5,510 bases of DNA, taken from the NCBI GenBank assembly GCA_020850025.1, contig JADZFI010000528.1, positions 1-5,510 of the forward strand. Direction: 5' to 3'. Source of the DNA: Saprospiraceae bacterium. Lineage in GTDB: Bacteria > Bacteroidota > Bacteroidia > Chitinophagales > Saprospiraceae. The notes beneath the pieces were generated by a model. The model had not been told where the DNA came from and did no database searches. It worked only from the letters and a program-made list of their open reading frames with translations. Both the position numbers and the translations under genes were made by a program. Below, piece after piece: positions 1 to 5,510 of this stretch (within the stretch, counting starts at the first letter, position 1; every line of letters begins with the position of its first letter).

Positions 1-433
1 CGTTGTGGTTCCAGTTGGGCTGATCCTGCTCCAGAATGGTTAATTCCGAATTAGGGTCGGCCTTGTTGGGGTTGTTGGCCTCCACGGAAAAACGAGAAAC
101 CCGGGTGTCGCCCCCGTTATTTTTGGTATAATTGACAAAGAAATAGCCGTTTTCGGCGTAGTTTGGATGGAAAGCCAGTCCAAGCAGCCCTTGTTCATTC
201 TGTGCTGAATTGACGCGCGGGTCAATGTTCAGGAAGGTATCCAGTCGGTTGCCCAGGCTGTCGAGCACCCAGATAACCCCGTCGCGTTCCACCACAAACA
301 GACGGCTATCGCCGCAATGTGTGATATCAAGCGGGAGGTCGAATCCTGTAGCAAAATTGACGAGCTGTATTTTGGGCTGGGCCAGGAGGAAAAGCGGGGA
401 GAGAAAAAATACGAACAGAAATGTTTTTTTCAT
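1..433 (-). CDS. Secreted PQQ-dependent sugar dehydrogenase-like protein (GSDH family), N-terminal part
   Basis: This is the first 144 residues of a glucose/sorbosone dehydrogenase-type beta-propeller; the rest lies beyond the window's left edge. The start at 433 opens with a clear signal peptide: MKK, a hydrophobic stretch at about residues 4-17, and likely cleavage in LLA|QP after residue 18, so the protein should be exported. Family landmarks follow: an RLFVVERDG strand at about 44-52, the EQGLLGLAFHPNY block at 80-92, RVSRF at 111-115, and WNHN at 141-144 where the window ends. In this family the last motif normally continues as HNGG or HQGG, and its His (here H143) is the catalytic base of soluble PQQ sugar dehydrogenases. 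Known members oxidise aldose sugars in the periplasm using PQQ; the substrate here cannot be told. It lies 67 bp downstream of the GH3 gene on the same strand, with no clear promoter or terminator between, so co-transcription is possible. Later domains cannot be seen. Confidence 0.88.
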   Translation of the reverse strand, partial: MKKTFLFVFFLSPLFLLAQPKIQLVNFATGFDLPLDITHCGDSRLFVVERDGVIWVLDSLGNRLDTFLNIDPRVNSAQNEQGLLGLAFHPNYAENGYFFVNYTKNNGGDTRVSRFSVEANNPNKADPNSELTILEQDQPNWNHN

Positions 434-500
434 GGAGCAGGGAGAAGCGGTTGTTGGGAAAGGCAATATACAATCAAGGAAGAGGAGAATCCGCATCTGA

Positions 501-2042
501 TTAAGGATTGGCGGGATTTTCTTCCGCGACGAATCGTATCAGTTCTTCCACATATTGGCGGTGATTGGCCAGGCGGGGAACCTTGTTTTGATTCCCGAAT
601 TTTCCTCTGGCCCTCATCCAGCGGATGAAAGTTCCCCTCGGTACCGGATTTATTCTTAACTGATCCAGCGCCATACCCTTGTACCTTTTGGCCTCGTAGT
701 CGGAGTTGATTTTTTGAAGCGATTCATCCAGCACCTGATTGAACTGCTTCAGATCGGCAGGTTCTCTTTCAAATTCCACCACCCATTCGTGTCCGCCGCG
801 ACTTTTTTCTGCGCTAAAATAGACAGGTGCTGCCGTGTATTCCGTGACTGAGGCATTTAGTTGCCGGCAGGCTTCGGCCAGGGCTTTATCGGCATCGCCT
901 ACCATAACCTCTTCCCCGAAGGCATTGATAAATTGTTTGGTGCGCCCGGTAATTCTGAAACAGAAAGGGTAGCGACGCGTGAAAGTGATGGTATCTCCGA
1001 GCAGGTATCTGGACAAACCGTTGTTGGCCGTGATCATGACGGCATAGTTTTCACCAATGACCACATCCTGAAGCATTACGGTTTTGGGGTGTTCTTTATC
1101 CCATTCCGAAGTAGGCACAAATTCATAATACACACCGTTATCAGCGAGTAGCAACAGGTCATTTTGGCCAAGATCGCATTGTACCCCGAAGAAACCTTCT
1201 GAGGCGTTGTATACTTCCTGATAGGCAAATGAATCGCTGGGGATAAGTTCCCGGAAGGTAGCCCGATAGGGCTCGAAACCTACTCCGCCGTGCATGTAGG
1301 CCTGGAGCTGAGGCCAAACCTCCAGCAGGTTGGATTTGCCGCTTTTTTCCAACACCATTCTGAAGAGTACGATCAGCCAGGTAGGAACGCCACCAAAAAG
1401 GCAGATATCGCGTTGTTTGCTGGTGATTTCCGCAATTTTCTGCAATTTCTCCTCGAAATTGGGCATCAAATTGGTTTTCGTATCCGGCGTATAGAGCACC
1501 CGGGCGATGGTGGGCATGTGTTGTACCAAAATAGCACTTACATCGCCAAACCTCGTTTTAGGATATTCAGCAAGAGGTTGGAAGCTGCCCGGTACCGCCA
1601 GGTGCTTGTACCGGAAAGCCTGCATGTCGGGCTTGTTGTGGTACAAAAGCGTAACAGTATCCCAGGCGCCTGCGATATGGCAGTTGAAAATATTACCGTA
1701 GGGAACGGGCATAAACTTGCTTTTGTCGCTCGTGGTACCGCTGCTTTTGGAGTACCAATTGATTGCCCCCGGCCAAAGGACATTAGGTTCTCCACGCATC
1801 ATGCGGGCGATGTCTCCTTTTACGGCATCATAATCCTGTGCAGGTACAGCCCTGGCGAATTGTTCTCCATTTTTAATTTCTGAAAAGCCCCAGCGTTTGC
1901 CCTGTTCTGTCTCCCGGGCGCGGTCAAGAATACGCCTTAGCCAGCGTTCCTGTGCCTCCTCAGGGTGCAGCATATACCGTTCGATGCGCTTCATGCGCCT
2001 CGACATGTATTGTTTTACGATCAGGTTGAACAATGCATTCAT
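501..2042 (-). CDS. GH3 auxin-responsive promoter family protein (acyl-adenylate/amido synthetase fold)
   Basis: This complete 513-residue protein of the GH3 family belongs to the ANL adenylating superfamily. Visible motifs are the ATP phosphate-binding loop SSGTTS (residues 100-105, after WYSK), the YNASEGFFG block (278-286), which matches the plant GH3 SSEGYFG-type motif, GLSRYLLGD (342-350), ITGRTKQFINAFGEEV (364-379) at the hinge to the small C-terminal domain, and KVPRL (487-491). Plant GH3 enzymes adenylate an acyl hormone and couple it to an amino acid. The length fits the bacterial members, whose substrates are not known. I place the start at the ATG at 2042. The frame stays open to a GTG at 2141, but the extra 33 residues look non-homologous, and a normal GH3 N-terminus (basic amphipathic helix, then EEAQERWLRRIL) begins just after 2042. 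No Shine-Dalgarno sequence or convincing promoter was seen. The protein has no signal peptide and is presumably cytoplasmic. Family assignment is firm; the reaction is inferred. Confidence 0.93.
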   Translation of the reverse strand: MNALFNLIVKQYMSRRMKRIERYMLHPEEAQERWLRRILDRARETEQGKRWGFSEIKNGEQFARAVPAQDYDAVKGDIARMMRGEPNVLWPGAINWYSKSSGTTSDKSKFMPVPYGNIFNCHIAGAWDTVTLLYHNKPDMQAFRYKHLAVPGSFQPLAEYPKTRFGDVSAILVQHMPTIARVLYTPDTKTNLMPNFEEKLQKIAEITSKQRDICLFGGVPTWLIVLFRMVLEKSGKSNLLEVWPQLQAYMHGGVGFEPYRATFRELIPSDSFAYQEVYNASEGFFGVQCDLGQNDLLLLADNGVYYEFVPTSEWDKEHPKTVMLQDVVIGENYAVMITANNGLSRYLLGDTITFTRRYPFCFRITGRTKQFINAFGEEVMVGDADKALAEACRQLNASVTEYTAAPVYFSAEKSRGGHEWVVEFEREPADLKQFNQVLDESLQKINSDYEAKRYKGMALDQLRINPVPRGTFIRWMRARGKFGNQNKVPRLANHRQYVEELIRFVAEENPANP

Positions 2043-2141
2043 AAATCCAATGGCGAAGATAATGACTGCACTTTGAATAGTGAAGCAGGATGAAGGAGTT
2101 CTAAAGCTGGCAAGATTGGAAAACTTGAAGAATATTTGCAC

Positions 2142-2530
2142 ATGAAATTAGCGAAGAACAAGGATTTTGATTCCTTTTTGGAAGATTTAACTCCGGACGA
2201 GTTCAGTATTTGCGTTTATTTAAAAGGCATGATTCAGGAAACTTTCCGGAATTAAAGGTTACCTGGTCCTACGGAGTACCCTATTTCATGGGTAAAAAAC
2301 GTATTTTTTTCCTGTACCCGTCGTCCTTCCCCCACAGCGCTATCCAACAAGGCATAAACCTAGACTTTGTTCGGGGATACGAACTTTCCAATTCTCAAGG
2401 TTTGCTCCAAATGGGCAACAGATAAGAAGTTGGCTATCTCCAAATACTGCGTCCCGGGGCCATTGGAACGGATGTTTTATTGGAAAACCTGCATGAAGCC
2501 GTCCTCCTCGACCAATTGTCTCTCAAATGA
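2142..2530 (+). pseudogene. DUF1801-type small protein gene, broken by a frameshift and a nonsense codon
   Basis: Three pieces join into one protein of about 129 positions. Frame one starts at the ATG at 2142 and gives 34 residues (MKLAKNKDFDSFLEDLTP... to LKGMIQET), then runs into a TAA at 2253. The homology continues in the -1 frame from about 2243 (FPELKVTWSYGVPYFMGKKR..., ending MGNR), which fits loss of one T from a run at 2243-2245. A TAA at 2423-2425 then interrupts that frame, and EVGYLQILRPGAIGTD... to LLDQLSLK continues in the same frame to TGA at 2528-2530. Intact relatives, as I recall them, read GNRKEV at this place, so the stop probably came from AAA or AAG. The aromatic YGVPYF...KKRIFFLYPSS core is typical of the DUF1801 (YdhG-like) fold, whose role is not established. 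The gene is divergent from the GH3 gene. Sequencing errors could explain either lesion, but two in 390 bp beside intact genes favours real decay. Confidence 0.72.
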
Positions 2531-2597
2531 CCCCAATGACTTTAAATGGCCCAAAATGATGTTAACTCCTCCCCAACAACCACAAATCACAAAACCC

Positions 2598-3062
2598 ATG
2601 TCTCCAACTCCACTCATTCGCCCTGCCACCGAAGCCGATATGCCAGCCGTTCATGCTCTGGTGTATGAATTAGCTGTTTATGAAAAAGAACCTGAGGCTG
2701 TAGTTACCACCCCGGAAGAATATCTGGAAGATTTCCGCAACGGCCGTTTTGAATGCCGGGTAGCCGAAGTGGAGGGGAAAGTGGTGGGTATGACCCTCTT
2801 TTTTATGGCTTATTCCTCCTGGAAAGGCAAAATGCTATACCTCGATGATTTTGTCGTAACCGAAGCCTGGAGAGGCAAAGGGGTAGGACAGTTTCTGTAC
2901 GATGATTTTATCGAAGAAGGCCGCAAAAGAGGTTGCCGACTGGTGAAATGGCAGGTATTGGACTGGAATGAACCGGCCATTAAATTCTACCAGCGCAACC
3001 AGGCCACTATTGAAAAAGGATGGTGGAATGTCAAAAAGGTGCTATCCGGCGAATCAGACTGA
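2598..3062 (+). CDS. GNAT family N-acetyltransferase, spermidine/diamine acetyltransferase-like
   Basis: This 154-residue protein is a single GNAT domain that transfers acetyl from acetyl-CoA to an amine. It begins with the typical IRPATEADM strand-helix. ELAVYEKEPEAV (24-35), TPEEYLEDF (38-46) and the WKGKMLYLDDFVV block (75-87) match the layout of the SSAT group (polyamine or thialysine acetyltransferases), as does DWNEPAIKFYQR (122-133). The CoA pyrophosphate loop is RGKGVG (92-97), and Y131 sits where the family's general-acid Tyr is found. After it, the usual R-x-G-A turn reads RNQA, with Gln replacing the common Gly. The substrate is likely a small polyamine or amino-acid side chain, but this is inference. 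The start at 2598 puts the domain at the N-terminus; in-frame ATGs at 2556 and 2559 would only add a Pro/Gln-rich tail, and the frame further upstream overlaps the DUF1801 remnant. It follows that remnant by 67 bp. The next gene, ettA, has its own candidate promoter. Confidence 0.9.
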   Translation: MSPTPLIRPATEADMPAVHALVYELAVYEKEPEAVVTTPEEYLEDFRNGRFECRVAEVEGKVVGMTLFFMAYSSWKGKMLYLDDFVVTEAWRGKGVGQFLYDDFIEEGRKRGCRLVKWQVLDWNEPAIKFYQRNQATIEKGWWNVKKVLSGESD

Positions 3063-3086
3063 ATTTTTCTGATAAACTTTTTACCC

Positions 3087-3120
3087 TTTGCTGTTATTTC
3101 CACCTTTCACCCGACCTTTG
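3087..3120 (+). promoter_or_regulatory. Candidate Bacteroidota-type promoter for ettA
   Basis: A TTTG at 3087-3090 is followed after 22 bp by GACCTTTG at 3113-3120, which differs from the Bacteroidota -7 consensus TAnnTTTG at one position. Transcription would start near 3126, giving a leader of about 70 nt that contains the tandem repeat. The spacer is at the long end of the known range, so this is tentative. TACCCTTTG at 3082-3090 is a poorer alternative -7 box with no good partner upstream. Confidence 0.33.
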
Positions 3121-3137
3121 CGCCCACTTAAATTTAT

Positions 3138-3191
3138 CGCATTCCCCCCATTAACCGCATTCCCCCCATTAACCACATTAACCACATTCTT
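3138..3191 (+). repeat. 18-bp tandem repeat plus 9-bp half units in the ettA leader
   Basis: The 18-bp unit CGCATTCCCCCCATTAAC occurs twice, perfectly and back to back (3138-3155 and 3156-3173). Two shorter 9-bp units follow, CACATTAAC (3174-3182) and the degenerate CACATTCTT (3183-3191), ending 5 bp before the ettA ATG. Each long unit contains two CATT cores separated by a C6 run. The array lies entirely in the untranslated region and replaces any Shine-Dalgarno sequence. It looks like slippage-generated repetition; a regulatory role is not shown. Confidence 0.85.
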
Positions 3192-3196
3192 CACCC

Positions 3197-4867
3197 ATGT
3201 CCGAAAAGATCATATTTTCCATGTCGGGGGTCAGCAAGACCTTCCCTCCGCAAAAGCAGGTACTAAAAAACATTTGGCTTTCTTTCTACTATGGCGCCAA
3301 GATCGGCGTTTTGGGTCTGAATGGTTCGGGTAAATCCACGCTGCTGAAGATCATTGCAGGGGTAGACCAAAACTACCAGGGCAAAATTGAATTCGAAAAG
3401 CAATACAAAATAGGCTACCTGGAGCAGGAGCCTGCCATGGACGAGAACAAAACCGTTCGACAAGTTGTGGAAGAAGGCGTGCAGCAAATTGTAGACCTGC
3501 TCAAGGAAAATGAAGACATCGGAGAAAAACTCGGCGTAGTGACCGACGACGACGAGATGATGAAACTCATTGAGCGTCAGGGTGAAGTGCTGGAGCAAAT
3601 TGAACACCTCGGCGGCTGGGAACTGGATTACCGCCTGGGCGTATTCATGGATGCCCTGCGTTGTCCGGAAGACGACCGCCCCATCAAAGTATGCTCCGGT
3701 GGCGAGCGTCGACGCGTAGCACTGGCCCGTCTGCTGCTCTCCCAGCCAGACATTCTGCTGCTCGACGAGCCTACCAACCACCTCGATGCCGAATCCGTGG
3801 CCTGGCTGGAACAATACCTGCAAAACTTCCCCGGTACAGTAATTGCCGTTACGCACGACCGTTATTTCCTCGACAATGTGGCCGGCTGGATCCTGGAGCT
3901 CGACCGGGGCGAAGGAATTCCATGGCAGGGCAACTACTCTTCCTGGCTGGATCAGAAAGCCAAGCGCCTGGCTCAGGAAGAAAAGCAGGAAGACAAGCGC
4001 CGGAAACAACTGGAGCACGAGTTGGAATGGGTGCGTATGGGCGCCAAAGGCCGCCAGGCCAAGGGCAAAGCCCGTTTGAATGCGTATGAAAAAATGGCCG
4101 GCGAAGAAGCCAAAGAAAAAGAACAAAAACTCGAACTCTGGATTCCGAACGGTCCGCGTTTGGGCGACAATGTGATTGACGTAAACGGCCTCACTAAAGC
4201 ATTTGGCGATCGGATTCTGTTTGAAAACCTGTCGTTCTCCATTCCTAAAAATGCCATTGTGGGCATCATCGGGCCAAACGGGGTGGGTAAGTCCACACTC
4301 TTTAAGATTCTGGTAGGCAAGGAAAAACCGGATGCTGGCACCGTCACCATCGGCGACACCGTGCAAATGAGCTATGTGGATCAAAGCCATGAAAACCTGT
4401 TGCCGGAAAAAACCATCTACGAGATCGTCAGCGAGGGCAACGACCTGATCACTGTGGGTAATGCTTCCGTGAATGCACGTGCCTACCTTTCCAGATTCAA
4501 CTTTGCCGGAAGCGATCAGCAGAAGAAACTCGGCGTATGCTCCGGTGGTGAGCGTAACCGCGTTCACCTGGCCATGACACTCAAAGAGGGCGGCAACGTG
4601 CTGTTGCTCGACGAGCCGACCAACGATATCGATGTGAACACCCTGCGGGCCCTGGAGGAAGCTCTGGAAAATTTTGCCGGTTGCGTACTGATCATCAGCC
4701 ACGACCGCTGGTTCCTCGACCGCCTGGCAACCCATATCCTGTCGTTCGAAGACGATGCCGAAGTGGTGTTCTTCGAGGGCGATTTCACAGCATACGAAGA
4801 GATGAAAAAGGCGAAACTGGGGGATATCACGCCTCACCGCCCGCGTGTGAAGCATATTATGGGATAA
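3197..4867 (+). CDS. ettA: Energy-dependent translational throttle protein EttA (ABC-F ATPase)
   Basis: This 556-residue soluble protein aligns end to end with E. coli EttA (555 aa). EttA binds the ribosomal E site and gates entry into the elongation cycle according to the ATP/ADP ratio. The first ABC domain has Walker A GLNGSGKST (40-48), an EttA-type arm insertion of charged helices at about 95-140, signature CSGGE (166-170), Walker B LLLLDEPTNHLDAESVAWLE with catalytic E191, and H-switch THDRYF. The basic interdomain linker (about 248-300, including ELEWVRMGAKGRQAKGKARL) is the P-site tRNA interaction motif that marks EttA. The second domain has GPNGVGKST, signature CSGGE (448-452), LLLLDEPTNDID with E473, and SHDRWF. 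The two glutamates correspond to E188 and E470 of E. coli, an offset of three. There are no membrane segments, so this is not a transporter. Unusual points are Cys for Leu in both signatures and DID for the common DLD in the second D-loop. The ATG at 3197 matches the family N-terminus. The gene is bounded by a candidate promoter and a strong terminator, so it is probably monocistronic. Confidence 0.97.
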   Translation: MSEKIIFSMSGVSKTFPPQKQVLKNIWLSFYYGAKIGVLGLNGSGKSTLLKIIAGVDQNYQGKIEFEKQYKIGYLEQEPAMDENKTVRQVVEEGVQQIVDLLKENEDIGEKLGVVTDDDEMMKLIERQGEVLEQIEHLGGWELDYRLGVFMDALRCPEDDRPIKVCSGGERRRVALARLLLSQPDILLLDEPTNHLDAESVAWLEQYLQNFPGTVIAVTHDRYFLDNVAGWILELDRGEGIPWQGNYSSWLDQKAKRLAQEEKQEDKRRKQLEHELEWVRMGAKGRQAKGKARLNAYEKMAGEEAKEKEQKLELWIPNGPRLGDNVIDVNGLTKAFGDRILFENLSFSIPKNAIVGIIGPNGVGKSTLFKILVGKEKPDAGTVTIGDTVQMSYVDQSHENLLPEKTIYEIVSEGNDLITVGNASVNARAYLSRFNFAGSDQQKKLGVCSGGERNRVHLAMTLKEGGNVLLLDEPTNDIDVNTLRALEEALENFAGCVLIISHDRWFLDRLATHILSFEDDAEVVFFEGDFTAYEEMKKAKLGDITPHRPRVKHIMG

Positions 4868-4901
4868 TTCGACTTTTAAACGTCGCTTTTCCCTCCTTTT
4901 T

Positions 4902-4948
4902 AATCCGTGTTATGGCGGCTTTGGCCGAAATAACACGGATTTCTTTTT
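4902..4948 (+). terminator. Rho-independent terminator of ettA
   Basis: A perfect 12-bp inverted repeat, AATCCGTGTTAT (4902-4913) and ATAACACGGATT (4930-4941), encloses a 16-nt loop that can pair further inside (GGC with GCC). It is followed by TTCTTTTT ending at 4948. The T tract is on the plus-strand side only, so it ends transcription coming from ettA, whose stop is 34 bp upstream. A small CGAC/GTCG hairpin at 4870-4884 precedes it. Confidence 0.88.
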
Positions 4949-4966
4949 GGGAAAAGCGGGCGTGCG

Positions 4967-4998
4967 TTGTAAAATAAGCGGAGGATCGTACATCTTTG
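4967..4998 (+). promoter_or_regulatory. Bacteroidota-type promoter for the downstream membrane protein
   Basis: TTGT at 4967-4970 lies 20 bp upstream of CATCTTTG at 4991-4998. This matches the Bacteroidota pattern of a -33 TTG box, a spacer of about 20 bp and a -7 TAnnTTTG box, with one mismatch (C for the first T). Transcription would begin near 5004, leaving a short A-rich leader (ACAAACGAAAATAAAACCC) before the ATG at 5038. Its place right after the ettA terminator supports a new transcription unit. Confidence 0.5.
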
Positions 4999-5037
4999 CC
5001 AAACATTACAAACGAAAATAAAACCCGATCCTGTCTT

Positions 5038-5510
5038 ATGAGTCTACCTGCAAGCCGACTGCAACACGTGCTCAATGATGAGCCTGTCCCATTTCGTCTG
5101 GGAGATTACATCTCCAAAGGCTTCGATTTTATGAACAAGAACTTTGGCATGTTGCTAGGCTTCATGCTGGTATCTATGGTCATCAGTTTCTTTGTTCAAA
5201 TTATTCCGATAGCCGGGGCCATTTTGGCCTTGATCGTAGGCCCGGTGCTTCAAATCGGATATTCACAGTTTACTTATGCCGCCGTTAAAGAAAGACGGGT
5301 GGATTTTGCCGAGTTTTTCAAAGGATTTAACCGGATTGGTCCTTTGGTAGCTACCTATCTGCTCACCATGCTGATCATGCTGGCTGCGCTGATCCCAGGC
5401 CTGGTGCTTTGGTTTCAGGCGGGTATGTTTGATTGGTTTCTTGGCATCATGGAAGATTATCCTTTCATAGAGGAAGTGCCTGATATTTGGGAAACGGTGG
5501 AAGTTACTTA
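5038..5510 (+). CDS. Uncharacterised integral membrane protein, N-terminal part
   Basis: The frame is open from the ATG at 5038 to the window edge, giving 157 residues without a stop. I do not recognise the family with confidence. After a polar 35-residue cytoplasmic-looking start (with FRLGDYISKGFDFMNKNFG at about 19-37), a hydrophobic stretch at about 38-75 is broken by P57 and G60 and could be two membrane helices or a hairpin. A charged loop follows (AVKERRVDFAEFFKGF, 82-97), then another helix at about 102-127 ending LIPGLVLWF, and an acidic segment (about 139-156). The KERRVDFAEFFKGFNRI loop between helices is reminiscent of DUF975/YciC-like or similar bacterial multi-helix families, but that is only resemblance. 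No signal peptide is needed, since the first helix would act as the membrane anchor. The candidate promoter lies 39 bp upstream, and no Shine-Dalgarno sequence is visible. Codon use resembles that of the neighbouring genes. Confidence 0.8.
   Translation, partial: MSLPASRLQHVLNDEPVPFRLGDYISKGFDFMNKNFGMLLGFMLVSMVISFFVQIIPIAGAILALIVGPVLQIGYSQFTYAAVKERRVDFAEFFKGFNRIGPLVATYLLTMLIMLAALIPGLVLWFQAGMFDWFLGIMEDYPFIEEVPDIWETVEVT

Noticed and set aside
1290..1883. A 197-codon plus-strand frame inside the GH3 gene
   Set aside because: It is fully antisense to conserved GH3 motifs, with no domain or start signal of its own.
2131..2138. AATATTTG as a -7 box for the DUF1801 remnant
   Set aside because: It ends 3 bp before the ATG, which would put the transcript start at or inside the start codon, and no good upstream TTG box is correctly spaced.
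2367..2597. An N-terminal extension of the GNAT frame reaching back to 2367
   Set aside because: The extra residues are an out-of-frame reading of the DUF1801 remnant and the spacer. GNAT homology begins right after the ATG at 2598.
3047..3085. A possible terminator after the GNAT gene (ATCAG...CTGAT, then a short T run)
   Set aside because: The stem is only 5 bp with an 11-nt loop and is A/T-rich, too weak to call.
3138..3191. The tandem units as a CRISPR array
   Set aside because: The units are directly adjacent with no unique spacers, only two full copies exist, and no cas genes are nearby.
3263..4855. A 530-codon open frame antisense to ettA
   Set aside because: It lies wholly inside a clear EttA coding region, its translation resembles no protein I know, and its His/Phe/Val-rich make-up is what reverse reading of the EttA codons gives. 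It is a codon-bias shadow.

Overview
The window looks like a chromosomal segment from a member of the Bacteroidota, possibly a Saprospiria-type marine or activated-sludge lineage. The phylum call rests on promoter-like elements of the Bacteroidota type (a TTG box about 20 bp from a TTTG-ending -7 box), starts without a Shine-Dalgarno sequence, and the type of proteins encoded. The finer placement is a guess. Base composition is close to balanced and no mobile element is visible.

Layout. At 1-433 (minus) lies the N-terminal part of a secreted PQQ-dependent sugar dehydrogenase-like protein, cut by the window edge. At 501-2042 (minus) is a complete GH3-family acyl-adenylating enzyme, directly upstream of the dehydrogenase and on the same strand. 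At 2142-2530 (plus, divergent) is a broken DUF1801-type gene with one frameshift and one in-frame stop. At 2598-3062 (plus) is a GNAT acetyltransferase of the spermidine/diamine acetyltransferase-like group. The 134-bp gap that follows holds a candidate promoter and a short tandem repeat. At 3197-4867 (plus) is a full-length EttA, the ABC-F translation factor, closed by a strong intrinsic terminator (4902-4948). A good Bacteroidota-type promoter (4967-4998) then precedes an unrecognised membrane protein (5038 to the window end).

How the genes relate. No shared pathway links them. EttA is a housekeeping translation factor that appears to form its own transcription unit. The GH3 enzyme and the sugar dehydrogenase may be co-transcribed, but nothing shows they act together. 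The GNAT and the DUF1801 remnant are small accessory genes.

I found no convincing new multi-gene system. The points most worth a second look are the doubly damaged DUF1801 gene, the 18-bp tandem repeat in the ettA leader, the matched Leu-to-Cys change in both EttA ABC signatures, and the bacterial GH3 enzyme, whose substrate is unknown.
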